In this document: one piece after another, positions 1 to 6,587 of the stretch
Numbering within the stretch: position 1 is the first letter of the stretch
Layout: each line of letters opens with the position of its first letter
Source: Pseudomonadota bacterium
GTDB lineage: Bacteria; Pseudomonadota; Gammaproteobacteria; Acidithiobacillales; Acidithiobacillaceae
Direction of reading: 5' to 3'
DNA length: 8,843 nucleotides
Assembly (NCBI GenBank): GCA_021827445.1
Contig: JAKAVW010000112.1
Location: 1-8,843, forward strand
Notes under the pieces: generated by a model
Database searches by the model: none
Seen by the model: the letters and a program-made list of their open reading frames with translations, nothing else
Told to the model about the DNA's origin: nothing
Made by a program: the position numbers and the translations under genes

Positions 1-27
1 CATCGTTTCTGTTTAACAGAAACGATG
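1..27. repeat. Perfect 27-nt palindrome at the window edge
   Basis: Bases 1-13 (catcgtttctgtt) are the exact reverse complement of bases 15-27 (aacagaaacgatg), with a single T at base 14 as centre. The palindrome starts at the first base, so the arms may be longer than seen. It lies inside the coding frame of the family 2 glycosyltransferase, covering its first visible codons, so it is not an ordinary intergenic terminator. It could be a natural structure, or a fold-back artefact if the window begins at a contig end. Confidence 0.9.
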
Positions 28-998
28 CAACTTATCTGCCGGCGTGCCTTGATTCGGTACTAAAGCAAAGGGTTCGCGCCAATCAGATTATTGTGGTGGA
101 TGATGCATCCACTGACAGGAGTCTGGACGTAATTCAGGAAAAACTTAAGGACCTACACGGAGTTGAGGTGGTCGCCAATCCCGTCTGTTTAGGGACCATG
201 GCGGCACTCAATGTAGGACTGGAGCGCGTGACGAGCGATTATGTACTTTTTCTTTCGTCTAATGATTACCTGACTGCCGATATTCTTGAGCGCGCCAAAT
301 CCTCGATTGGAAATACCGCTGCACCGGGAATATGGTCTGCAATGGTCTGGGTGGCCCGTGAGGATGGGCGGCGCAGGTTTGTGTATCCGTCACCTGTAGT
401 GGCACTGAGAGGTACTTTCCTTTCTTCGGAGCAATGCACCCGTTTGGCCAAGTCTCCCGGTAATTGGTTCACAGGAACAACAACAATGTACCATCGGGAG
501 ACGTTACAGGGAATCGGTGGGTTCGACGCAGACTATGGAGGGTTAGCAGATCTTCTGGCGGCGACTACCGTCGCCAGCATCAAGGGCGCATACTTCCTTC
601 CCGAACCTCTTGGAGTAGTGAGAAAGCATGCGCGCGGCTACCTGTGGCGAACACTGACGAATCTGCCCGGCCTTGAGAGCATATTGGAAAAAGTTCAAAG
701 AGTCGGTCCTACTTTATCTCCTGCGCTTTTTAGCCAGAAATTCTGCGAAAGAACCAAGCATCGGTTCCATTTTGCCGCCCTGAGGGCCATAAATGATCAG
801 AATTGGGTGGGTATACCAGATTTGTGGCATGGACGTCGCTATTCTGCGCTACGGGTGATTAGCGGAGTGATAGGGGAACGACGTAGAACACAGTTGATCA
901 TCGCGTTCCTATTACTTAGGCCACTAGACGTGCCCTCCACAATATGGAACCGGGGATTGTTGACGCTGTGGGTCATGTGGTGTACGTACGTATATTGA
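3..998 (+). CDS. Family 2 glycosyltransferase (5' partial)
   Basis: Probable GT-A fold glycosyltransferase that transfers a sugar from a nucleotide-sugar donor during surface polysaccharide or glycoprotein synthesis in the cytoplasm. The reading frame is open from base 3 and carries 331 visible residues; the true start is upstream of the window. A GTG at base 93 lies inside the conserved core and is not the start. Visible landmarks are a first strand and loop ending in NRNDATYL (residues 5-12), then CLDSVL, then the nucleotide-binding strand IIVVDDASTD (29-38). VLFLSSNDYL (81-90) occupies the place where the family usually has the metal-binding D-x-D(D), so the usual first Asp is Ser and the third position is Asn. 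GGFDADYGGLADLLAA (172-187) resembles the acceptor-side region with its conserved Asp residues. The C-terminal 30 residues are hydrophobic and may touch the membrane. Donor and acceptor cannot be told. A CgeB-like glycosyltransferase follows 105 bp downstream on the same strand. Confidence 0.88.
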   Translation, partial: SFLFNRNDATYLPACLDSVLKQRVRANQIIVVDDASTDRSLDVIQEKLKDLHGVEVVANPVCLGTMAALNVGLERVTSDYVLFLSSNDYLTADILERAKSSIGNTAAPGIWSAMVWVAREDGRRRFVYPSPVVALRGTFLSSEQCTRLAKSPGNWFTGTTTMYHRETLQGIGGFDADYGGLADLLAATTVASIKGAYFLPEPLGVVRKHARGYLWRTLTNLPGLESILEKVQRVGPTLSPALFSQKFCERTKHRFHFAALRAINDQNWVGIPDLWHGRRYSALRVISGVIGERRRTQLIIAFLLLRPLDVPSTIWNRGLLTLWVMWCTYVY

Positions 999-1103
999 CA
1001 CGCGTCTTATATTTAGAGCGCGCACCCATCACCAGCTGAGTGTTTCAAGTAGCGGAAATGGCCCTTCGTTTAACTGGATGAGTCCAGGAGACAATGGAAT
1101 TGT

Positions 1104-2540
1104 ATGGCTGTGGAAAATAAACCATTAGGGATACTTATTGCGCCGAACTATCGGAGTTCTTACGATCTGCGGATGGTCAAGGGGCTTGCCGATGGATTTC
1201 ATTCGATCGGTCACTACGCGCACAGCTTGGGAGCCCCAATATCGTCCATTGAAATGGCTAGGATATGCGAATGCCTCCCGATTGATGTGGTTATCGAGGT
1301 AAACAGAACCCGTGATCCAGATGTCGCCCTACCGCCTAATGTGCGTCACATCTCTTGGTTCCAGGATGTTTTTCCCGAAACCCTTGAAGGTTTTGCTGAC
1401 GGCTTTCGTGATTGCGACATATTATACACATTGGGGGATCCCAAGGTTTTGGGCCTAAATGTCCAGGTGCCTTGTTATGTAGGGTCACTGGTGACTGGAG
1501 TGGACAAAACGACTATCAACTATGATAAAAACCCAGTATCAGGGGATGTGGAGTTTTCTCTTTGTGGATTTATTCCTCCGCCGTTTATTACAACACCAAG
1601 CATTAGGCAAGATCTCCTTTGGTATTTAGATAATATAATTGGACGGAACCCTTTATTACGTAGATCAAAGCTTTTGTGGATCCTTCGTAGAGCACTTTTT
1701 AGACGACAGCTTCCAGTCAATCATGTTCCATACGCGGCTCTAGTGGCCTTGAAAGATATTGTGGATGGTCTGTATCGCCCATTGCGTGGCGAGCTAGATA
1801 TTCATCAACTTACAAACGTGATGGAAGCTATAATTGGGATATTCGTGGGTGCACCGTTGACATCGGCGAGTGTTAAGTCTAGGTACCGGCGCAAAAATTC
1901 AACGAGCGCTTTAGCCATGTTGTTAAAGCCTTATGCGTCGCATCACGTTCACCGCGATGATATAAAGAGCGCTCTTATTAAGTACATAACTTACGATGAT
2001 CCGATGCCTTGGTTAGGGTCGCGCCGTACGTTTAGCGCGGCGATTAACTACTTGGCACAGACGTATCCCCGCCTGCTGGATAGGCGGGAATTGGTGAACA
2101 AGATTCTACAGATTTCAGGGTCTCTTGAGCTTTATGGCCTCGGCTGGAACGCACATCACGAGTTCCGAAATTACCATAAAGGTTTCATAGAGAGCCAGGC
2201 GGGGCTGCTTGATGTCTACCGCCGCAGTTGTATCAACCTTGCAAATAACACGCATGGGTTGGGGCTGCACAGTCGGACGCTGGAATGTATGGCCGTTGGA
2301 GGTTTTATATTCACGCATACATCGCCCCATGACGGGAAACCTGGAGGGATGCTGACCTCCTTCGAGCCCGAAGTCCATTACGGCGCTTTTACGCCTGAAA
2401 ACATACAAGAAGAAGCGCGACGTTGGCTAAAAGATGAGAAGAAACGAAAAGAGGTGGGCCGCCGCGCGGCAGCGGCGATACGCGGACAACATTGTTGGCA
2501 CCATCGAGCGCAGCAAATCGTCAACGATCTAAGGAAATAG
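1104..2540 (+). CDS. CgeB-like GT-B glycosyltransferase
   Basis: The 478-residue protein looks like a glycosyltransferase of the CgeB / glycosyl transferases group 1 type, which modifies surface structures or proteins; its sugar is unknown. The N-terminal part (about 1-155) has a Rossmann-like start (GILIAPNYRSSYDLRMVKGL, 9-28) and the segment RHISWFQDVFP (81-91) followed by a CDILYTLGD strand (104-112). The C-terminal donor half (about 340-478) carries LYGLGW (343-348), LHSRTLECMAVGGF (388-401) with the His/Arg/Glu pattern of this family, and a closing AAAAIRGQHCWHHRAQQIV stretch (455-473). Between them, about 160-335 is a long, basic, mostly helical-looking insert that I cannot match to a domain. 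The ATG at 1104 is the first in-frame start before the conserved strand. AGGAG lies at 1086-1090, 13 nt away, which is a wide spacing. The gene ends 29 bp before the sulfotransferase start, so the two are probably co-transcribed. Confidence 0.8.
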   Translation: MAVENKPLGILIAPNYRSSYDLRMVKGLADGFHSIGHYAHSLGAPISSIEMARICECLPIDVVIEVNRTRDPDVALPPNVRHISWFQDVFPETLEGFADGFRDCDILYTLGDPKVLGLNVQVPCYVGSLVTGVDKTTINYDKNPVSGDVEFSLCGFIPPPFITTPSIRQDLLWYLDNIIGRNPLLRRSKLLWILRRALFRRQLPVNHVPYAALVALKDIVDGLYRPLRGELDIHQLTNVMEAIIGIFVGAPLTSASVKSRYRRKNSTSALAMLLKPYASHHVHRDDIKSALIKYITYDDPMPWLGSRRTFSAAINYLAQTYPRLLDRRELVNKILQISGSLELYGLGWNAHHEFRNYHKGFIESQAGLLDVYRRSCINLANNTHGLGLHSRTLECMAVGGFIFTHTSPHDGKPGGMLTSFEPEVHYGAFTPENIQEEARRWLKDEKKRKEVGRRAAAAIRGQHCWHHRAQQIVNDLRK

Positions 2541-2555
2541 ATAGAATATGGCAAC

Positions 2556-2560
2556 GGAGG
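2556..2560 (+). promoter_or_regulatory. Ribosome binding site of the sulfotransferase gene
   Basis: GGAGG lies 9 nt before the ATG at 2570. It decides the start. A longer frame opens at a TTG at 2492, but that would overlap the end of the upstream glycosyltransferase by about 49 bp and has no comparable site. Confidence 0.8.
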
Positions 2561-2569
2561 GTACGGTCT

Positions 2570-4261
2570 ATGAGGGACTTCACAACAAAAATGCGGAAGG
2601 AACTTGAGGGTGATTACAACGTCTTTTTTGTCACCGCTTGGGGCTATGCAGCTGATCACTTGTTCGGTTGGGTGCCGAAGGCATTGAATACCCATCGTGA
2701 CGTATTCGCACTGCTTGCTCACGAAGGGTCCCGCCCAAAATATTTCAATGAGCGTACGCGCGGAGAGAGGCCGCCTCTTATTCCCTATACGGAGTTTCTT
2801 AATGACATGGGGATGACGTATTCCGCTATTGGCGATTGTTATTCGTATCGTGCCGGGCAGATGCCAGAATTACTGGGTGTAGAACAATATAAAAACGTTC
2901 CAGTTGTAAATCTTGTACGCCACCCTGTGGCGTGGCTTGAATTCTATGCTCGTTGGCGCACGAGCAATATGCGTATGCGGGCAGGCGTAACGGACCCCCT
3001 AGCGTGGGAATGGAAAAATGTGAACCACGCCTACCTCGGCTCTTTGGGGTTACGCAGTTATTCAAAGGATGACATTGAAATTTGGGCCACTTACCAAGGT
3101 ATGTTGCAGCTTAATAATGTGTTGGGTGATATCAACGCGATACAATATCATATCCCTATAGAGATAGTAGCCGACGAGCCAGATGTATTTAAGGATTTAG
3201 CCAACTATCTGTGTCGGAACCAGATTGTATTCGATCAGGCTGATATCGATCGGGCTTACGTTACGCGGCATACGTTGTTCCGGGGAGAAGAGGAGGTGAT
3301 CTGCGATCCAGTTCAGCTAATGGCAAGCTGGCCCGGCTGGAAAGTGGACGCTTTTCGCAAGCTCGTTTCGCGGGATGCCATGAGCATTTACACGTCTTTC
3401 GGTTACGATCTGAAGTTATTTTTGGAACGTCCCTTTAGTATGCCTGCGGTAACGGGAGGGCTGAATCAGGTTATGTTCGTGAGCTCCGTGCCGAAATCCG
3501 GCACATGGCTATTACGAGACATACTCGAAATGGCAACCGACCTCAAGAGTTATGAACCGGAGATGTGTCCAGGTCCGCCGGATTATGGCAACGAGAACCT
3601 GATTGAGTTTCCGCCGGGGACTTTTTTTTCTTGGCACTCGACTCTGAATTCGCGATCTGTGTCTCTACTCAGAAGTGTCAATTCCAAAAACGTTTTTCTT
3701 ATTCGCAATATTTATGATGTTCTGTTGTCTATGCTCAACCATTTGTCGCATGATGTAGATGCCTCCATTGGGCGATCCGTGATCGGCGGTGATTACTTTG
3801 TCGGCAAGACCATCGAGCAACGTTTGACCCTTATGATAGCGGGGTTTACTTCCCCTAGATTGACATGGATGGGGGTGGGGCCAATTATCAAGCAGATTGA
3901 CAGCATGCTTGAGCTTGTGGAGTCGGGAGGGGCTCTGCTGCTAAGTTATGAACGACTCGTTGCGGATAAAAGTATGACGATACAAAGTATTTGCCAGTAT
4001 CTTGGTGTGAGTATGCCAGACAAGAGACTTAGGGAGATCGTTCTAGCGACCGATGAGGATGTGACGCGGATGCGTAGAAAAGCTGATGGTAGCGACGCAC
4101 ATATTACACCATCACAGCACAAGGCGCACCGCGATCTATTCCAGCCGTTTCAGAGAGAAATGGTCGACTTGGCAATTATGGTTAATGCGCCGCAGCTTCC
4201 CTCACGATTGGGCGCTCTTGGCTTTGGTTATATTTGCGCTTATTCTGTAAGTGCACCATAA
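2570..4261 (+). CDS. Tandem-domain sulfotransferase, N-terminal domain degenerate
   Basis: The 563-residue protein probably moves a sulfuryl group from PAPS to a glycan made by the neighbouring glycosyltransferases. Residues about 298-552 form a complete PAPS sulfotransferase domain. PKSGTW (308-313) is the 5'-phosphosulfate loop, with Lys309. His356 in FFSWHSTLN is a likely catalytic base. LIRNIYDVLLS (377-387) gives the 3'-phosphate-binding Arg379 and Ser387, eight residues apart as in the family. LLLSYERLV (456-464) is another family-typical segment. Residues about 17-280 look like a second, diverged copy. FFVTAWGYAADHLFGW (19-34) takes the place of the phosphosulfate loop but has no Lys-Ser-Gly-Thr. 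VVNLVRHPVAWLEFYARW (112-129) resembles the 3'-phosphate site, but Phe replaces the Ser eight residues after Arg117. The N-terminal half may therefore bind acceptor, or act in folding or dimerisation, rather than catalyse. A typical single-domain member is about 250-350 residues. No signal peptide is visible, so it should act in the cytoplasm. The acceptor is unknown. Confidence 0.85.
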   Translation: MRDFTTKMRKELEGDYNVFFVTAWGYAADHLFGWVPKALNTHRDVFALLAHEGSRPKYFNERTRGERPPLIPYTEFLNDMGMTYSAIGDCYSYRAGQMPELLGVEQYKNVPVVNLVRHPVAWLEFYARWRTSNMRMRAGVTDPLAWEWKNVNHAYLGSLGLRSYSKDDIEIWATYQGMLQLNNVLGDINAIQYHIPIEIVADEPDVFKDLANYLCRNQIVFDQADIDRAYVTRHTLFRGEEEVICDPVQLMASWPGWKVDAFRKLVSRDAMSIYTSFGYDLKLFLERPFSMPAVTGGLNQVMFVSSVPKSGTWLLRDILEMATDLKSYEPEMCPGPPDYGNENLIEFPPGTFFSWHSTLNSRSVSLLRSVNSKNVFLIRNIYDVLLSMLNHLSHDVDASIGRSVIGGDYFVGKTIEQRLTLMIAGFTSPRLTWMGVGPIIKQIDSMLELVESGGALLLSYERLVADKSMTIQSICQYLGVSMPDKRLREIVLATDEDVTRMRRKADGSDAHITPSQHKAHRDLFQPFQREMVDLAIMVNAPQLPSRLGALGFGYICAYSVSAP

Positions 4262-4425
4262 ACCTTTCAATTACCCACAAGCTCAGACTTCCTGATCCCT
4301 GCGGAAGAGGCTTTGGCGCTTCACACCAAAGTGTAAATCAATTGGGTCTTCAGGCTTTCGTGTGGGTAAGGGGTATTGGGCGTGCATCAGGCGCCCCCGC
4401 AGGCAAGTACGACACCCCACTGCGC
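4262..4425. other. Non-coding stretch, possible left end of a dead insertion sequence
   Basis: No gene is supported here. A 9-bp inverted pair, ttacccaca (4271-4279) and tgtgggtaa (4361-4369), brackets about 80 bp. The stretch from gggtcttc (4344) to tgtgggtaa (4369) lies just before the transposase remnant, where an ISL3-type terminal repeat would be expected, and looks loosely like one. No matching inverted copy is visible between the remnant and mtnA, so the element boundary is unproven. No convincing terminator follows the sulfotransferase gene. Confidence 0.35.
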
Positions 4426-4894
4426 GATATCGAACTGTACCAAAAGCTCTTGGGATTACCGGCGCCGTGGGGGGTCACGGCAGTAACGGTGCAAGAAGCC
4501 TCAGGCGATACGCGGCTTTAAGCGCGATACCGGTGCGTAGGGTGGCCGCCAGACGTGCCGCGCAACGGCCCTGAGTTAAGCCGTGGCCCCTGGTTACGAC
4601 ACCCGTCTGCGACGCTCGCGCCATCTGAATACGATGCCATGGAAGACCTTCATTGAGGCCGATGTCCCGCGGGTAGACTGCGCAAATGCGGGGTTAAACA
4701 GATCCCGGTCGTCTGGGCGGAGGACGGGAGCCGTTTCACCGCACTCTTTGAGTGCCTACGCGATTCAGGTGTTGCAAGCGGTGCGCAGTAAGGTGCAAGC
4801 CCAGTGGCTGACGGCGCTCTCTTGGGACCTTAAGTGGACCGGGTCATGGGCGAAGAGTCGCAAAAGAAGAAGCGCACAACCGACGATGTGTTAG
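4426..4894 (+). pseudogene. ISL3-family transposase remnant (multiple frameshifts, catalytic core deleted)
   Basis: This is the wreck of an ISL3-family transposase. Pieces in family order appear in different frames. DIELYQKLLGLPAPWGVT (about 4426-4479), the usual N-terminus, is followed by a stop at 4519-4521. YDTRLRRSRHLNTM and FIEADVPRVDCANAG (about 4595-4693) correspond to the segment after the zinc-finger. KQIPVVWAEDGSRFTALFE (about 4697-4753) is in another frame. YAIQVLQAV and QAQWLTALSWD (about 4757-4828) are back in the earlier frame, and VDRVMGE (about 4832-4852) is in yet another. In intact relatives these run on as one N-terminal and helix-turn-helix region. The DDE catalytic domain that should follow is absent. 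A tail reading KARGFGRF (about 4963-4986) might be a scrap of the C-terminus, but this is weak. The gene cannot make an active protein. Family recognition is from remembered consensus motifs, not a search. Confidence 0.78.
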
Positions 4895-4984
4895 CAGCGC
4901 CCCTGCGGATCTGTGCGGAGGTGCCGAGCCATCGACATCCCTACCCCGCCGATCGTTTTCTGAAAGCGCGCGGCTTTGGCCGAT

Positions 4985-6025
4985 TCAATGTCGAAACAGA
5001 TTGGCGATGCGCTCTTTGTTTGGCTCATGCACAATGCCTTTTTCCGTAATGAGAGCAGTGACTAGCTCTGCCGGTGTGACATCGAAAGCAGGGTTGCGTA
5101 CCATGACTCCTTTAGCGGCCCACTGACACTCTCGAAACCCGGTCACCTCTTCAGTCGATCTTTCCTCAATGGGAATAGCCGCACCGCTCGCGATGCTCGT
5201 ATCGATCGTTGATAGTGGGCAGGCCACATAGAAGGGGATGTTATGGCGCTTCGCCAATACCGCCACCATGTAGGTCCCGATCTTGTTGGCCACATCGCCA
5301 TTAGTGGCCACGCGGTCTGTACCGACTATCACGGCGTCAACCTCTCCTCGGCTCATCATAAAACCGGACATAGTGTCGGTTATCAGCGTCACCGGAATAT
5401 TTTCCTGCACCATCTCCCATGCCGTCAATCGCGCACCTTGCAGAAAGGGGCGGGTCTCATCGGCAATAACGGAAATCTTTTTGCCCGCCTCGACTGCTGA
5501 GCGCAGCACGCCCAAAGCTGTCCCCCATCCCGCCGTGGCCAATGCACCCGCATTGCAATGGGTCAGTACGCGCGCACCATCCGGTAGTAGTTCTGCACCA
5601 TATCTTCCCATCGCGCGGTTGATGCGAATATCCTCCGCCAAGATCTCATGCGCCTCGGCCAGTAAGCGTTGTGCCACAGTAGTATTATCCAGCTCCGCTA
5701 CGCCTATCCAGACTCGCCGCATCCGCTCCAGTCCCCAAAACAAGTTGACCGCCGTCGGGCGACTTTGCGCTAACACCGCAAATCCCACTTTCATACCATT
5801 TGTGAAATCAACCGCTGAGACACTCCGCAAACGCAACGCCTCGAGTGCTACACCATAGGCGGCCGCTACTCCGATAGCGGGGGCGCCGCGTACTACCATG
5901 CGGCGTATCCCATCTGCCACACTGGTCGCCGAATCATACGCGAGATACTCGAATGAAGCGGGGAGAATACGTTGGTCTATCATCTCTAGCTTTCCGTCTG
6001 CCCACCGCAGCGTCTCAACATTCAT
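4985..6025 (-). CDS. mtnA: S-methyl-5-thioribose-1-phosphate isomerase
   Basis: This cytoplasmic enzyme isomerises 5-methylthioribose-1-phosphate (an aldose) to 5-methylthioribulose-1-phosphate (a ketose), the step after MtnP in methylthioadenosine salvage. The 346-residue length and the eIF2B-alpha/beta/delta-like fold fit the family. Seen in order are RGAPAIGVAAAYG (46-58), THCNAGALATAGWGTALG (155-172) with the probable catalytic Cys157, ADETRPFLQGARLTAWE (188-204), and VGTDRVATNGDVANKIGT (234-251) with the probable catalytic Asp237. The spacing matches the Cys160/Asp240 pair known from the Bacillus enzyme. NPAFDVTPAELV (311-322) near the end is also typical. The ATG lies 2 nt after the apt stop, with a GAGG inside the last apt codons, so translation is probably coupled. 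It is the last gene of the operon and converges on the transposase remnant. Proteins of this fold include ribose-1,5-bisphosphate isomerases, but context and motifs favour MtnA. Confidence 0.95.
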   Translation of the reverse strand: MNVETLRWADGKLEMIDQRILPASFEYLAYDSATSVADGIRRMVVRGAPAIGVAAAYGVALEALRLRSVSAVDFTNGMKVGFAVLAQSRPTAVNLFWGLERMRRVWIGVAELDNTTVAQRLLAEAHEILAEDIRINRAMGRYGAELLPDGARVLTHCNAGALATAGWGTALGVLRSAVEAGKKISVIADETRPFLQGARLTAWEMVQENIPVTLITDTMSGFMMSRGEVDAVIVGTDRVATNGDVANKIGTYMVAVLAKRHNIPFYVACPLSTIDTSIASGAAIPIEERSTEEVTGFRECQWAAKGVMVRNPAFDVTPAELVTALITEKGIVHEPNKERIANLFRH

Positions 6026-6027
6026 GA

Positions 6028-6555
6028 TTAGTCGCCCTCGAACTCACACAACGCAAAAACTTTCTGGCCGAGATTCTCTAGACGGGCGCGGCCGCCGATA
6101 TCCGGTAGGTCGATAATGAAACAGCATTCAACAACCCTCCCGGCCACCTTCTCGATCAACTGGCACGCCGCTTCTGCCGTACCCCCGGTAGCGATGAGGT
6201 CATCTACGAGCAGCACCTCTTCGCCATTTCCAATGGCGTCGGTATGAATCTCGATGCAGTCCGTACCATATTCAAGTGCATAGTTGTGACTGATCGTTTC
6301 CGCTGGTAGCTTGCCCTTTTTCCGAATGGGTACGAAACCTTTGCCGAGTGCATAAGCTAACTGTGCACCGAATATAAAGCCACGCGCCTCGATACCTACA
6401 ATCTTGTCGATCTTTACGTCGGTATAGCGTTTCACCAGTTCATCCACGGCGGTCCGCAAACCAACAGGATCCTTTAGCAGTGTTGTGATATCGCGAAACA
6501 TGACACCCTGCTTGGGGTAGTGCGGGATGGTGCGGATATGGGATTTAATCTGCAT
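6028..6555 (-). CDS. apt: Adenine phosphoribosyltransferase
   Basis: This cytoplasmic enzyme makes AMP and pyrophosphate from adenine and PRPP. Here it would recycle the adenine freed by MtnP next door, recovering the purine and pulling the phosphorolysis forward. The protein has 175 residues, the normal size. The N-terminus IRTIPHYPKQGVMFRDIT (7-24) is typical of Apt. IEARGFIFGAQLA (55-67) is a core segment. EEVLLVDDLIATGGTAEAA (112-130) is the PRPP-binding loop with its paired Asp and the TGGT turn. The frame stays open upstream to 6693, but that extension overlaps the mtnP coding region and matches nothing. The ATG at 6553-6555 has AGGAG five nt upstream, so it is chosen. The gene sits 32 nt after mtnP and 2 nt before mtnA, so it is an internal operon member. 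Confidence 0.95.
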   Translation of the reverse strand: MQIKSHIRTIPHYPKQGVMFRDITTLLKDPVGLRTAVDELVKRYTDVKIDKIVGIEARGFIFGAQLAYALGKGFVPIRKKGKLPAETISHNYALEYGTDCIEIHTDAIGNGEEVLLVDDLIATGGTAEAACQLIEKVAGRVVECCFIIDLPDIGGRARLENLGQKVFALCEFEGD

Positions 6556-6560
6556 GTCGA

Positions 6561-6565
6561 CTCCT
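6561..6565 (-). promoter_or_regulatory. Ribosome binding site of apt
   Basis: On the minus strand AGGAG stands five nt before the ATG at 6553-6555. It settles the apt start against a second in-frame ATG eight codons upstream (6577-6579) and the longer frame running to 6693, neither of which has a comparable site. Confidence 0.8.
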
Positions 6566-6587
6566 GTGGTGCGCATATTTCCGATGG

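Noticed and set aside
981..992. Self-complementary tacgtacgta near the end of the first gene
   Set aside because: It is short and simple-sequence, lies within the last codons of the gene, and has no partner site.
995..1000. Perfect TTGACA resembling a -35 box at the end of the first glycosyltransferase gene
   Set aside because: No -10-like hexamer lies 16-18 nt downstream; the AT-rich tatatt stretch begins only 7 nt after it, so a normal promoter is not supported.
4309..4980. Direct repeat of ggctttggc at 4309-4317 and 4972-4980 flanking the transposase remnant
   Set aside because: Nine bases about 660 bp apart in GC-rich sequence can occur by chance, and the copies do not sit at recognisable element ends.
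4971..4982. Hairpin cggc-tttg-gccg just after the mtnA stop, as a possible terminator
   Set aside because: The stem has only four pairs, and no T run follows on the minus strand.
4234..5049. Several open frames of 70-103 codons on the + strand
   Set aside because: They overlap one another in different frames. The recognisable parts are fragments of a single broken transposase, and the rest shows no family features or ribosome sites.
5283..5858. 191-codon frame on the + strand
   Set aside because: It lies wholly antisense to the highly conserved mtnA gene and has no recognisable features.
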